64,000 nucleotides of DNA, taken from positions 190,697 through 254,696 of the forward strand of contig CACWYV010000002.1 in assembly GCA_902765225.1 (NCBI GenBank). Direction: 5' to 3'. Every line of letters begins with the position of its first letter. The first letter of the stretch is position 1. The notes beneath the pieces were generated by a model. That model ran no database searches. It saw nothing but the letters and a program-made list of their open reading frames with translations, and was not told where the DNA came from. The position numbers and the translations under genes are program-made. The DNA is from Candidatus Avelusimicrobium intestinale. Lineage in GTDB: Bacteria; Elusimicrobiota; Elusimicrobia; Elusimicrobiales; Elusimicrobiaceae. Positions 36,405 to 45,762 of this stretch are shown one piece after another.

Positions 36405-36433
36405 ATCCTAAAAAAAAAAAAGCCGAATGTCAA
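36405..36433 (-). promoter_or_regulatory. Pilin promoter with T12 tract in the spacer
   Basis: On the minus strand: TTGACA (36433-36428), a 17-nt spacer consisting of TTCGGC plus 11 of the 12 T, then TAGGAT (36410-36405), whose first base is the last T of the run (36421-36410). A change in tract length would move the -35 relative to the -10. Confidence 0.6.
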
Positions 36434-36492
36434 GCTTTTTGCGGGGAAAAATCCCGTGCATCCAAAAACAGATAAAACGAGAAAAACTAGTA

Positions 36493-36520
36493 TAAAATTC
36501 AAACAATTGTTTGAATTTTA
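36493..36520. promoter_or_regulatory. Palindromic operator of the TetR regulator
   Basis: A perfect 28-bp palindrome with half-site TAAAATTCAAACAA. It covers the -35 element of the tetR-efflux promoter. Autoregulation by the adjacent TetR protein is the simplest reading; this is inference from position and symmetry. Confidence 0.8.
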
Positions 36521-36540
36521 CTTCGTTTATTTTGTATAAT
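36511..36540 (+). promoter_or_regulatory. Promoter of the efflux operon
   Basis: TTGAAT (36511-36516), 18-nt spacer, TATAAT (36535-36540). The -35 lies within the palindrome. The GTG start of tetR is 6 nt past the -10 box, so the message is likely leaderless. Confidence 0.65.
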
Positions 36541-36546
36541 CTATAT

Positions 36547-37197
36547 GTGAAAGACACTCGTCAAAAAATTATTCGTTCTGCGGCCCGTTTGTTTGCTCAA
36601 AAAGGGTTTTCCGGTACATCCGTGCGGGACATTGTATCCGCCGCACACGTCAATGTGTCGGCCATACGATATTACTTTGGCGACAAACGCAAACTATACC
36701 AAGCAACACTAACCCATTTAGTACAACAACACAGTGCCCATGTATGGGGAACCCAAACGTCTCTCCCCTCATTAGACGAGGTTCGCGCGTACTCGCGCAT
36801 GCAAACTTTGGATTTATTACACCGAATGTTGGATTGTCTATTAGAATATGGGCTAAACCGCAAAGAACTTCCCCTGGAGCGTATTTTTACGCAGGCAGAA
36901 TTAGAATCGGCCCCGATGCGCAAAATGCTTTTCTCTTATATGGCTCCCTTTCGCGAACTTCCTTATAAAATACTGGCGCGCCTAACGGGACTTAAAGAAC
37001 AATCACCCGAACTGTTGGTGGTGGCTCATAGTATTTTTGGACAGATCATGCTTTCGGAATGTCACCGCTTTGTGATTTTAGATCAACTGGGCGTAAAAAC
37101 CATTTCGCCCGCGCTTTGCCAACGAATTAAAAAAGTAGTGTGGAAAAACACGTTGGCCATTTTAAATTCGTATCAAAAAGGAACACAAAAATTATGA
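36547..37197 (+). CDS. TetR-family transcriptional repressor
   Basis: 216 residues. The N-terminal helix-turn-helix reads RQKIIRSAARLFAQKGF followed by TSVRDIVSAAHVNVSAIRYYFGDK, a standard TetR DNA-binding domain, and the C-terminal ligand domain is helical (CerR/AcrR-like). GTG at 36547 is chosen because the family consensus begins right there; a TTG twelve codons earlier would lie inside the promoter. It overlaps the tolC-like gene by ATGA. It likely represses the efflux operon through the palindrome at 36493-36520 and is released by an efflux substrate. Confidence 0.88.
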   Translation: MKDTRQKIIRSAARLFAQKGFSGTSVRDIVSAAHVNVSAIRYYFGDKRKLYQATLTHLVQQHSAHVWGTQTSLPSLDEVRAYSRMQTLDLLHRMLDCLLEYGLNRKELPLERIFTQAELESAPMRKMLFSYMAPFRELPYKILARLTGLKEQSPELLVVAHSIFGQIMLSECHRFVILDQLGVKTISPALCQRIKKVVWKNTLAILNSYQKGTQKL

Positions 37198-38528
37198 AAA
37201 AATACGTCTTATTAGCCGCTTTGTGTAGCGTGGTGCTGCCCGCCGCGGCCTTGGATCCGTTGGGGGCCTACCAAGTGCGCCCGCCGGAAGGGTGTGTGGA
37301 TAAAGATGTCACCACCCAAATGCTCACGTTGGATGATGTACTGCAAATCAGTTTGTGTACCAATCCGGCTTTAGCGGCCCAATATATGAGCGTCAAAGCA
37401 CAAGAGGCCGCCCTGGGCGCCTCGCGTGCGGTCTATCTGCCGTCGGTTACCTTAACGGGAACCGGGCAAATCACAGGGGAGAAAATAGAACACGGTAATT
37501 ATCAACAAAATGAGCCCCTCACCGGCAAAGCAGAAGCCGCTTGGCTATTATTTGATTTCGGCGGACGGGAAGCCCGGCAAAGCAGTGCACGGTCGTACGT
37601 CCGCGCGGCCTCGGCCCAATACCGTGCCACGATGCAAGATTTATTATTATCTGTCCAGACAGCCTATCTTAATTTGCTGGCCGCACAGGAATCTTTGACC
37701 AGTGCCAAAGCCAGTTTGGAAACGTACCAACGCTCTTACGAAGAAGCCCAGAAACGCTATAAACTGGGAATGGTTTCGTTAAGTGATAAATTGCAAGCCC
37801 GAACCCGTTACGAACAATCGTTATTAACGGTTGTCCAGCAAGAAAACCAAGTGGAGCAAACCCGCGGAAACCTGGCTATGCTACTCAATTTGCAACCGGG
37901 AACTCCCCTCATGTTGGAAGCCCCTGTTTTTGACGACAACCTGACCCGCTTACCAACCGAAGACGTACAAACTTTGATGAACCAAGCCCTTGCCAACCGC
38001 CCGGAACTATTGGCCCAGGAGTACAACCAAGATGCCGCCAAAGCCAACCTCCACGCAGCCCGAACGCGCATGATGCCCACAATCAGCGCCGCGGCCTCGG
38101 CCGCGTTGGGAGATAATTGGAAGCACCACCAACTGTACGGTGTACAAAATGCAGCGGGACTGGTGTTATCATGGCCGATTTTTTCGGGCTTTTCCAATAT
38201 GTATGCGGCCCAACAAGCATCCTATTCCTATAAACAAGCACAAAACCAAACCCAACAAGTTAAACGCCAGGTAGAAAATGAAGTATGGCGCGCTTACCAG
38301 AATTACAAAACAGCCGTCAGCTCTTACTTAATCAGCCAAACGGTTTTGGAAAGTGCCGAAGAAAACCACCGGGTCGCGTTTAAATATTACGAAGTAGGTA
38401 AGACCGACATCCTTAATCTGCTGACGGCTGTTGCCCAACTGGCTGATGCCCGGCAAAACAAAATTACCGCTTTTTATAATTTACTGTTAAGTAAAGCAAA
38501 TCTGTATAGAAGCATTGGGGAAAACTAA
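37194..38528 (+). CDS. TolC-like outer-membrane efflux protein
   Basis: A 444-residue outer-membrane channel. Signal peptide 1-18 (ending LPAAA), then two OEP repeats with long coiled-coil helices ([45 protein letters not shown]). The spacing of the paired helical hairpins and the aromatic-rich barrel strands fits the TolC/OprM family. It is coupled to tetR by a 4-nt overlap and followed after 2 nt by the adaptor gene. Confidence 0.92.
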   Translation: MKKYVLLAALCSVVLPAAALDPLGAYQVRPPEGCVDKDVTTQMLTLDDVLQISLCTNPALAAQYMSVKAQEAALGASRAVYLPSVTLTGTGQITGEKIEHGNYQQNEPLTGKAEAAWLLFDFGGREARQSSARSYVRAASAQYRATMQDLLLSVQTAYLNLLAAQESLTSAKASLETYQRSYEEAQKRYKLGMVSLSDKLQARTRYEQSLLTVVQQENQVEQTRGNLAMLLNLQPGTPLMLEAPVFDDNLTRLPTEDVQTLMNQALANRPELLAQEYNQDAAKANLHAARTRMMPTISAAASAALGDNWKHHQLYGVQNAAGLVLSWPIFSGFSNMYAAQQASYSYKQAQNQTQQVKRQVENEVWRAYQNYKTAVSSYLISQTVLESAEENHRVAFKYYEVGKTDILNLLTAVAQLADARQNKITAFYNLLLSKANLYRSIGEN

Positions 38529-38530
38529 TT

Positions 38531-39688
38531 ATGAATAAAAGAAATGTAAAACGATATCTTATTTACGTCGCTATATTTATTGTTGGCGCGTTGCTCGGCG
38601 GGTACATCACCCCGAAATTATTCGGTGGGAAGCCGGCAGGCATGATGCCCGGAGGAGCCGGCATCAATAGCGTGCGTGTCATGCCGCTTGTCAAAACGCC
38701 GATATTGCTGGGCAAAACGTTTATCGCCAAGGTGGAAGCCATCAATGCCGCCAACATCACACCGGAAGTATCGGGTTATATTGACGAAGTCCGTTTTAAA
38801 GACGGTTCCTTTGTCAAAGAGGGAGATGTTTTATTCGTCATTGACCAAGCCCGCTACCGCAATGCCGTTGCCGTAGCGGAAGCCGCCCTGGAAAAAGCCA
38901 AAGCCAGTCTTAAGCAGATTCAAAGCAACTACAACCGCGAACAAGCTTTGTTCAAAGACAGCATGCTCTCCAAAGCCGATTTGGAAATGGCCGAAAGTAA
39001 TTTAGCCACTGCCAAAGCCAATGTCAAAGCGGCTCAAGCCAGCCTGGATTTAGCCAAATTGGATATGGACCGCACCGAAGTCCGTTCCCCGATTAACGGC
39101 TATATCGGCAAGGCTTTCAAAACAAAAGGAAACCAAACCGCCGCCGGAGACCCTCTGGCCCGCGTGATTCAAATGGACCCGATCCGCGTCGTGTTTTCCA
39201 TGACAGATAAAGAACGCTTGTCCGGGTTGGATCAATTGACAACCGGCACGCCCGATTTGCAAATTGCACTCCCCAACGGAGAAACCATAGAGATGCCACA
39301 TGCGACGGTTTTTGCGGATAACGAAATTAACGCTCAAACCGCTACCATCGCCGTTTACGCCCAGACCGATAACGCCGCCAACAAACTCATTCCCGGCAAC
39401 TACGTCAACGTAAAAGTCAGTTTGGATAAATTGCGCCCGGTACTGCTCATTCCGCAAACAGCTGTTTCCCAGGATGCTATCGGCCAATATGTTATGACAG
39501 TCAACGCCGATAATGTGGTCGTACAAAAATATGTAACGCTCGGTGATGTAATTGACGGGAAATACATCGTGGTCAACGGGTTGGAAGAAGGCGATTGTAT
39601 TGTTCCTATCGGACAACAGAAAATACAAAACGGCCAGAAAGTTACCCCCAACGTTATGAACACCCCACAAACGGCGGAGGAAAAATAA
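38531..39688 (+). CDS. RND efflux periplasmic adaptor (MFP)
   Basis: AcrA/MexA-type membrane-fusion protein, 385 residues. An N-terminal membrane anchor ([20 protein letters not shown]), a barrel-sandwich hybrid ([35 protein letters not shown]) flanking a coiled-coil hairpin (about 115-165), then beta-barrel and membrane-proximal domains. No lipobox Cys, so it is held by an uncleaved anchor. Its stop overlaps the permease start by 1 nt. Confidence 0.93.
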   Translation: MNKRNVKRYLIYVAIFIVGALLGGYITPKLFGGKPAGMMPGGAGINSVRVMPLVKTPILLGKTFIAKVEAINAANITPEVSGYIDEVRFKDGSFVKEGDVLFVIDQARYRNAVAVAEAALEKAKASLKQIQSNYNREQALFKDSMLSKADLEMAESNLATAKANVKAAQASLDLAKLDMDRTEVRSPINGYIGKAFKTKGNQTAAGDPLARVIQMDPIRVVFSMTDKERLSGLDQLTTGTPDLQIALPNGETIEMPHATVFADNEINAQTATIAVYAQTDNAANKLIPGNYVNVKVSLDKLRPVLLIPQTAVSQDAIGQYVMTVNADNVVVQKYVTLGDVIDGKYIVVNGLEEGDCIVPIGQQKIQNGQKVTPNVMNTPQTAEEK

Positions 39689-42600
39689 TGTTTGCTAAAT
39701 TTTTCATCAAACGGCCCCGTTTTGCGGTAGTTATTTCACTTATCTTGTGTTTAGCCGGAGCCATTGCGCTTAAAATGCTGCCGGTGGCCCTATATCCGGA
39801 GATTACACCGCCTGAAGTAATGGTTCGGGCGGTCTATCCCGGAGCCAGTGCCGAAGTAATTGCAAAAACCGTCGGTATTCCCATAGAAAATAGCGTCAAC
39901 GGTGTGGAAGACATGTTATATATGTCCTCCAACTCGGCGGATGGTTCCTATATGCTGACTGTTACTTTTCAGCCCGGCGTAGACCCCGATATTGCCCAAG
40001 TAAAAGTACAAAACCGCGTGTCACAAGCCTCGCCTTTACTTCCGCCGGCCGTTACCGCCCAAGGGCTCACCGTATTCCGCCGTTCGTCCAATATGTTAGG
40101 ATTGGTGGCATTCAGTGACCCTACCGGGAAAATGAGCACGCTAGAAATCAGCGATTACCTTAATAACAACGTCCAAAAGAACTTAAGCCGCATCACCGGT
40201 ATCGGCGAAGCACAAGTATTCGGTGCAGCCAAAAGTATGCGTGTGTGGCTAGATGCGGACAAAATGGCCGCCATGAATATTTCCGCCGCAGATGTCAAAA
40301 CGGCTATTGCTACCCAAAACTACCAACCGTCTCTGGGGAAAATCGGCTCACGCCCTAACGACGGAACATCCCTCGTTGTATATGCCTTACAAACGGAAGG
40401 ACGGCTTAACTCGGCCGAAGAGTTTGAAAAAATCATCGTCCGCACGGATGCCCAAGGCGGGCTTGTACGTTTATCCGATATTGCGCGGGTGGAAGAAGGG
40501 CAAGAAAGTTATTCCCACGCAGCCGCTATCAACGGCCACGCCACTATACCGATTTTGCTCAACCTCTCTTCAGGAGCTAATGCATTAGCTACTATTAAAG
40601 AAGTCCGTGCCGAACTCAAACGGTTGGAAGAGTTTTTCCCTAAAGGACTCACCTACGAATTTGCCTTTGACACGACCGATTTCATTAACGCTTCCGTACA
40701 TGAAGTAATTATCACCTTGCTTATTACCTTTATCTTGGTGGTAATCGTCTGTTACGTATTCTTGCAAGATTGGCGTGCGACACTCGTACCGGCGGCGACA
40801 ATTCCCGTATCGTTACTGGGTACATTTGCCGTGATGATGGCCTTGGGGTACTCCATCAATATGTTTACGCTGTTCGCCCTTGTACTGGCCATTGGGTTAG
40901 TGGTGGACGACGCTATCTGTGTGGTAGAGCGCGTAATTGTGCTAATGAACCGCGAAAATAAAACTCCCGTAGAGGCCGCCACACAAGCCATGGAAGAACT
41001 CTCCGGCGCGCTAATTGCCACAACGCTAGTGCTGTTGGCTATTTTCGTGCCGATTACGTTTATGGGCGGCATCACCGGTAAAATTTATACTCAGTTTGCC
41101 GTAACCATTTCCGTGGCGGTATGTTTCTCTACGTTAAATGCTCTCTCGCTCTCGCCGGCGATTTGTTCCACCATGCTACGCAAAATCCCGGAAACGAAAA
41201 TCTTTGTGTTGCGGTGGTTTAACGTGGCTGTACAACGCGGGGCCCGGGCCTACCGCGGTTGGGTACGCCGTTTGGCACGCAAAACGGTTATCGTCGTGTT
41301 GTTCTTGGGTATTGTGATTGTGGACGTATTTCTGTTAAATGTCTTAAAAACCTCGTTTATCCCTCAAGAGGACCAAGGCGTTGTACTTATGAACGTACAA
41401 CTTCCGGAAGGGGCAACGTTTAACCGTACCGAACAAGTCATCAAACAGGTGGAAGAGGTCATTAAAGAAACCCCCGGAGTGAAGCGGTTTACACACATTA
41501 TCGGGTTCAGTTTGATGAGTGGCGCGGGAGAAAACGTTGGGTTGGTATTCGTCGCGTTAGACCCGTGGGACCAACGTAAACAGGAAAACTTCCTAGTCAG
41601 AGGTTGGAAAAAATTACGTAGGAAACCGGTTACGGATAAATCACAAACAGGTATTGTCAATCGCTTAAATGCACAGTTTGCCTCGTTCGCCGATGCATCC
41701 ATTATGGCTATAGAAATTCCGGCCATTCCCGGTTTGGGCACTTCCGGCGGCTTGGAAATGTTAGTACAATCGCTCAATGATTTTGACTACCAAAAGTTAG
41801 CCAATGTGACTAACATGATGAGTTTCAAAATGATGAGCGACCCCTCTGTGGCTTTGGCCTTTACTACCTTTCAAGCCAACACGCCCAATTTGTTTTTGGA
41901 TGTTAACCGCACGAAAGCAGAATCCATGAAAGTGCCCGTTTCCAGTATTTTTTCCATTTTGGAAAATTACCTGGGATCTTCGTACGTAGGGGATGTAAAC
42001 TTCGGCACGCAAATCAACAAAGTAATTATCCAATCCGAAGGGAAATTCCGCATGACGCCGGAAAACATTAACAAAATGTATGTTACCAGTGCAACCGGCG
42101 AACTTGTCCCGCTCATGGCATTAGTGGACATAAAAAACATTCTCTCTCCGCGGCAAATTACGCGCTACAACCAATATCCGGCCGCATCTGTTCGCGCCAA
42201 TGCCGCCCCTAATGCCAGTACCGGCCAAGCCATGAAAAAAACCGAAGAAATCATGAAACAACTCCCCCCCGGATATTCGTACGAATGGACCGGTATGAGT
42301 TATCAGGAAAAACAAAACCAAGGCCAAATCAATACCTTGATTTTGCTGGCGGTTGTGTTTGCGTACTTATTCTTGGTAGCGCAATACGAAAGTTGGACCA
42401 TCCCGATACCGGTGCTGATGTCTGTAGTAGCCGCGGTGGGAGGCGGATTATTCGGGCTATGGCTAACCAGTTTATGGATGCCGGGTTTCTCTTTGAGTAT
42501 TTATGCGCAACTCGGGCTGGTGTTACTGGTTGGATTGGCGGCCAAAAACGCTATTTTGATTGTAGAGTTTGCCAAGGACGAGCACAAATCCGGTACGTCT

Positions 42601-42873
42601 ATTTTCCTATCCGCTTTAGACGGACTGACCCAACGGTTCCGCCCCGTACTCATGACGGCATTTACGTTCATCTTGGGTATGGTTCCTATGGTACTAGCTA
42701 CCGGAGCCGGAGCAGCCAGCCGCCGCGCACTCGGAGTGCCGGTGTTCTACGGGATGCTCATTGGTACGCTAGCCGGGTTACTGTTGATTCCGCTATTCTA
42801 CTTATTGGTACAAACGTATGTGGAAAAATGGAGCCGGCGTAAAACCCGTTTACACCAACCAATCAACCGTTAA
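39688..42873 (+). CDS. RND multidrug efflux permease (HAE1 type)
   Basis: AcrB/MexB-like proton-driven transporter, 1061 residues with 12 membrane helices and two large periplasmic loops. It begins FFIKRPRFAVVISLILCLAG; helix 4 has LVLAIGLVVDDAICVVE with the Asp-Asp proton relay, and helix 10 has the GLAAKNAILIVEFAKD Lys region. Together with the preceding adaptor and channel it makes a complete tripartite pump under TetR control. Substrates unknown. A terminator follows. Confidence 0.95.
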   Translation: MFAKFFIKRPRFAVVISLILCLAGAIALKMLPVALYPEITPPEVMVRAVYPGASAEVIAKTVGIPIENSVNGVEDMLYMSSNSADGSYMLTVTFQPGVDPDIAQVKVQNRVSQASPLLPPAVTAQGLTVFRRSSNMLGLVAFSDPTGKMSTLEISDYLNNNVQKNLSRITGIGEAQVFGAAKSMRVWLDADKMAAMNISAADVKTAIATQNYQPSLGKIGSRPNDGTSLVVYALQTEGRLNSAEEFEKIIVRTDAQGGLVRLSDIARVEEGQESYSHAAAINGHATIPILLNLSSGANALATIKEVRAELKRLEEFFPKGLTYEFAFDTTDFINASVHEVIITLLITFILVVIVCYVFLQDWRATLVPAATIPVSLLGTFAVMMALGYSINMFTLFALVLAIGLVVDDAICVVERVIVLMNRENKTPVEAATQAMEELSGALIATTLVLLAIFVPITFMGGITGKIYTQFAVTISVAVCFSTLNALSLSPAICSTMLRKIPETKIFVLRWFNVAVQRGARAYRGWVRRLARKTVIVVLFLGIVIVDVFLLNVLKTSFIPQEDQGVVLMNVQLPEGATFNRTEQVIKQVEEVIKETPGVKRFTHIIGFSLMSGAGENVGLVFVALDPWDQRKQENFLVRGWKKLRRKPVTDKSQTGIVNRLNAQFASFADASIMAIEIPAIPGLGTSGGLEMLVQSLNDFDYQKLANVTNMMSFKMMSDPSVALAFTTFQANTPNLFLDVNRTKAESMKVPVSSIFSILENYLGSSYVGDVNFGTQINKVIIQSEGKFRMTPENINKMYVTSATGELVPLMALVDIKNILSPRQITRYNQYPAASVRANAAPNASTGQAMKKTEEIMKQLPPGYSYEWTGMSYQEKQNQGQINTLILLAVVFAYLFLVAQYESWTIPIPVLMSVVAAVGGGLFGLWLTSLWMPGFSLSIYAQLGLVLLVGLAAKNAILIVEFAKDEHKSGTSIFLSALDGLTQRFRPVLMTAFTFILGMVPMVLATGAGAASRRALGVPVFYGMLIGTLAGLLLIPLFYLLVQTYVEKWSRRKTRLHQPINR

Positions 42874-42898
42874 GTGGACACGAACCAGATAATTACCA

Positions 42899-42937
42899 TA
42901 ATAATCCCCCGGCTTTTACCGGGGGATTATTATTTCT
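42899..42937. terminator. Terminator between efflux operon and large pilin-like gene
   Basis: A 14-bp perfect stem (TAATAATCCCCCGG with its complement) around CTTTTA, followed by TTTCT on the plus strand and AT-rich sequence on the minus strand. It can serve the two convergent genes. Confidence 0.85.
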
Positions 42938-42953
42938 AATAAAAGTTTTTATA

Positions 42954-44240
42954 CTAATGAGGCCCTCCGTGGGATCCCCAATAACACCCGCAACGAACCG
43001 GATATTTCTGAGAACAGGGTACCGGCCTCCATTCTCCGTTGTTTTCACAAATAAAACGGTCCCCTATTAAGACGGCATCCCCATCTTCACATTCGGGAGC
43101 AGTACTCAGCAGACCGGTGAGACAAGTTTCTATACATTCACCTGTATAATAGAACGAAAAAAATGAATTTCCACCCGGTACAGCAACATGGGCTGAATTA
43201 TCATCATCTCCCGGATTATCTCCCGGCAAATCCGGAGCGACCCATGCCTGACACTCATAACAATAGGCACTTAATCCAGTAGTATTTTTGGTGGACTCAT
43301 CACAACAACTATTGGAACGGGCACAACGGCTCCACGCGCTCCAGTGCCCGTCCCTACAAAACCGCTCTCGCTCGCCACAAGGAGGATGGTGCAAACCTCC
43401 GTAATCCCAGGAAGCCGTACACGATTCAACTTCCCGAGTACCTTCTTGCGAACACGCCTCCCCACAGGACGATGACGCATTACAATCCCCCCAGTCACCC
43501 CACTGCCACTGTCCGGTATATTCATTACACGTTTGACTACGTGACTGCGTACCGCAGGCCGTATTATATCCATCCGGTGTGCAGGATTGAGTTTGCGGAT
43601 TGGCTGGCGTTCCTTCACAATTTTGGCAGTCCGGTACGGAACAAGCACTCCAGCCACCCCATTGACCGGTGGCCGTATTGCAGGCACGCGTTTGCGTTCC
43701 CGTATCATGACAACCACAAGATCGCGTGCTACTCCCCTCGCAATTATGCTGAACATTTTCCCCAGTACATTCTTGCGGAGCTGCTTCATAATCCGCCCGG
43801 GCGATTAACGTCTCACAGGCGATATAGTCCTTATTAAGCGCGTTACACCCGTCTCCCGTACAGCAAATACGTCCGTCCGCATAGGACGGCATTTGCAACG
43901 TATAAACCGTGTCCTGGGTTGTTACCTGTTGGGCACTTACGCCTCCCTCTTGCAAGGTATAGGTATATTTGTCGGTTTCACGGCTGGCTTGACTTCCTCC
44001 GTGTTCGGGCAAAGAAGCTACTTGCGTCAAGTGGGCAAAATTCGTTGTATATGGCTTACTAAGAGCGCAACGCGCTTCCTGTTCCGTGCGGATGGCCGTC
44101 ATAATTTCTTCCGCTTCCGTCGTATTGCGCGTTTCCATAACACGGGTAAACTTGGGTAGCACGAGCGCCGCCAATACCCCTATCACAATTACCACAATTA
44201 ACAACTCTGTTAATGTAAATGCTTTTTTCTTGTTTTTCAT
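42954..44240 (-). CDS. Large pilin-like protein with cysteine-rich thrombospondin-1-like modules
   Basis: A 428-residue protein. The N-terminus is a type III signal: KKKA|FTLTELLIVVIVIGVLAALVLP with Glu at +5, then a pilin-like stretch to about 130. From there to the end it is rich in Cys (more than thirty). It has at least three modules with spaced Trp and paired Cys: GQWGGWSACSVPDC, GQWQWGDWGDCNAS and GHWSAWSRCARSN. This pattern recalls thrombospondin type 1 repeats (WxxWxxC). The end is CGCYWGSHGGPH. ATG at 44240 follows GGGAG; the GTG one codon earlier is less likely. It may be a minor pilin or tip adhesin. Confidence 0.75.
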   Translation of the reverse strand: MKNKKKAFTLTELLIVVIVIGVLAALVLPKFTRVMETRNTTEAEEIMTAIRTEQEARCALSKPYTTNFAHLTQVASLPEHGGSQASRETDKYTYTLQEGGVSAQQVTTQDTVYTLQMPSYADGRICCTGDGCNALNKDYIACETLIARADYEAAPQECTGENVQHNCEGSSTRSCGCHDTGTQTRACNTATGQWGGWSACSVPDCQNCEGTPANPQTQSCTPDGYNTACGTQSRSQTCNEYTGQWQWGDWGDCNASSSCGEACSQEGTREVESCTASWDYGGLHHPPCGERERFCRDGHWSAWSRCARSNSCCDESTKNTTGLSAYCYECQAWVAPDLPGDNPGDDDNSAHVAVPGGNSFFSFYYTGECIETCLTGLLSTAPECEDGDAVLIGDRFICENNGEWRPVPCSQKYPVRCGCYWGSHGGPH

Positions 44241-44291
44241 CACACATCTCCCGGGGAATAGAAAACTTCATTCATTCCCCTTAGTAGAATA

Positions 44292-44320
44292 AGTCTAGCA
44301 AAACAATACCACCCTGTCAA
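44292..44320 (-). promoter_or_regulatory. Promoter of large pilin-like gene
   Basis: On the minus strand TTGACA (44320-44315), a 17-nt spacer ending in TGC, and TAGACT (44297-44292). The untranslated leader is about 45 nt. Confidence 0.6.
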
Positions 44321-44335
44321 AGATTTTTTTCTCCA

Positions 44336-44375
44336 AAAAGCCCCACAAAAACGTATTTTTGCGGGGCTTTTTACA
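44336..44375. terminator. Terminator of the def-aspartokinase gene group
   Basis: GCCCCRCAAAAA-type arms around ACGTAT form a long stem flanked by AAAAA and TTTTT, so it can work both ways. It lies just after the stop of the 144-residue protein gene on the minus strand. Confidence 0.8.
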
Positions 44376-44394
44376 CACTATAAACTTGAGCCGT

Positions 44395-44829
44395 TTACTT
44401 TTCTTGCAATTCCGCCACCTTCATATTTTCCAGTTCTTCAATCAAACTCATTAGCGTGGGTTGCAATTTATTGACGTATTCCTGTTCAAAAGTTGCTACG
44501 CGCTCCTCCAAACGGGCCAACTGCTGGACCAGTTCATCGTTGGCTTTTTCACAGCGGATTTTCATTTCTTCCAGTTGGTATTGCAATTCTTTCATTTTTT
44601 CTTTTACGTCTGCCATTTCCAAGGTGGAAGTTCCCTGGGCAGATTGCAATACCGCCGCCCGTGATTTGAAAGACGCTTCCGCCGCGCCGGGCGTTACCGT
44701 CATTTCTTCCACGGAACTGTCAAAATCCGTCTCACGCGCAAGCGCCGCGCGGTACTTGGCCGTAAATACGAACAAGAGGATAAAACCTACTACAAAACCA
44801 CTGGCTTCTAAGAAAAGTGTAGTCTCCAT
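44395..44829 (-). CDS. Membrane-anchored coiled-coil protein, function unknown
   Basis: 144 residues: a membrane helix at 7-26 (LEASGFVVGFILLFVFTAKY), an acidic linker and a coiled coil at about 70-140 with repeated LxxxLxx spacing (KMKELQYQLEEMKIRCEKANDELVQQLARLEERVATFE). No family is recognised. TGG-TATGAT lies 7 nt before the ATG, suggesting its own leaderless promoter. It could be an envelope scaffold or a regulator of cell shape; this is speculative. Confidence 0.7.
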   Translation of the reverse strand: METTLFLEASGFVVGFILLFVFTAKYRAALARETDFDSSVEEMTVTPGAAEASFKSRAAVLQSAQGTSTLEMADVKEKMKELQYQLEEMKIRCEKANDELVQQLARLEERVATFEQEYVNKLQPTLMSLIEELENMKVAELQEK

Positions 44830-44869
44830 AATTCACATCATACCATATTTCAGCGTGATTCACACATTT

Positions 44870-45034
44870 TTATTTGCGTCCGACCGCCACAAAACACACC
44901 GCAAAAACTACGGCGCACAAGGCCAACGTCACACACGTGCGTCCCACAGAGCCGAAACCCGGCCCCCATACGTAGATAGCCGCGCCGAATATCGCCGACG
45001 CAATAAAACCTGTGATGTTCCATTTTACATACAT
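44870..45034 (-). CDS. Small two-helix membrane protein
   Basis: 54 residues, starting 1 nt after the aspartokinase stop (TAA-T-ATG), so probably cotranslated. Two hydrophobic stretches are seen: ITGFIASAIFGAAIYVW and TCVTLALCAVVFAVCFVAVG, with a short Gly-rich loop. No family is recognised. The longer in-frame extension lies within the aspartokinase gene and is not supported. Confidence 0.55.
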   Translation of the reverse strand: MYVKWNITGFIASAIFGAAIYVWGPGFGSVGRTCVTLALCAVVFAVCFVAVGRK

Positions 45035-45035
45035 A

Positions 45036-45761
45036 TTATTTAATGACCGTTCCGGTCTGCCCCGTTTGATAATACACAATGCGGATTTCAATGCCCTTTT
45101 CTTTGGCCAAACGTACCGCATCCGGGTGCAAGACACTCGCTCCGTTCAGGGCCAATTTGTACATTTCGTCAAAATCAAGCACTTCGTATCTTTGGGCTTT
45201 TTCGTCCTTGTTGGGATCGGCGGAGTAAACGCCGTCCACGTCTTTAATCATTTCCACGTGGCTGGCCCCCAACTGAAACGCCAAAAATACTGCGGATACG
45301 TCAGACCCGCCCCGTTTCAAGGTGGTAATTTCTTTATTTTCGCCAATCCCTTGGAAACCCGCCACAACCGGCACATGCCCGGCAGAAATTTCTTTTTTTA
45401 AACGGTCCCCTTTCAAGGTTAAAATATCGGCCCCCGTATGAGAAGATGTGGTAATAAGCCCGATTTGTGACCCGGTAAGCGAAACCGACGGCACCCCCAC
45501 CGCCCGGAGCGCAATAGACAAAAGAGCCACACTGACGCGTTCACCGGTGGTAATGAGCATATCTAACTCGCGTTTGTCGGGCTCGCGCGCAATGCTATAG
45601 GCATGGTCCAACAAGACATCCGTCAAATTTCCGTTGGCAGAGGCCACCACCACCGGGATAAACCCGGCTTCATAACGGCTTTTAATCAGCTGGGCCGCCA
45701 GCAGCAATTTTTGTTTGTTGGCCAGCGTATTACCGCCGAATTTCATCACGCAAACTTTCAT
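45036..45761 (-). CDS. Aspartate kinase, catalytic domain only
   Basis: Phosphorylates L-aspartate, the first step to lysine, threonine and methionine. 241 residues cover only the amino-acid kinase domain: MKFGGN (normally KFGGT), LDMLITTGERVSVALLS, GADIL, LKRGGSDVSAV and DVDGVYSADP. The C-terminal ACT domains that make usual aspartokinases about 400 residues long are absent, so lysine/threonine feedback must be missing or supplied in trans. It follows def by 1 nt. Confidence 0.85.
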   Translation of the reverse strand: MKVCVMKFGGNTLANKQKLLLAAQLIKSRYEAGFIPVVVASANGNLTDVLLDHAYSIAREPDKRELDMLITTGERVSVALLSIALRAVGVPSVSLTGSQIGLITTSSHTGADILTLKGDRLKKEISAGHVPVVAGFQGIGENKEITTLKRGGSDVSAVFLAFQLGASHVEMIKDVDGVYSADPNKDEKAQRYEVLDFDEMYKLALNGASVLHPDAVRLAKEKGIEIRIVYYQTGQTGTVIK

Positions 45762-45762
45762 A

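Noticed and set aside
36511-36546. TTG at 36511 as the tetR start
   Set aside because: It would place the first twelve codons inside the -35/-10 promoter and the palindrome. The GTG at 36547 fits the family N-terminus.
42285-42842. 185-codon forward ORF inside the RND permease gene
   Set aside because: Out-of-frame shadow within a conserved permease; no ribosome site or recognised motif.
44870-45136. 88-residue version of the small membrane protein
   Set aside because: The first 34 codons lie inside the aspartokinase gene; the ATG at 45034 directly after its stop gives a clean two-helix protein.
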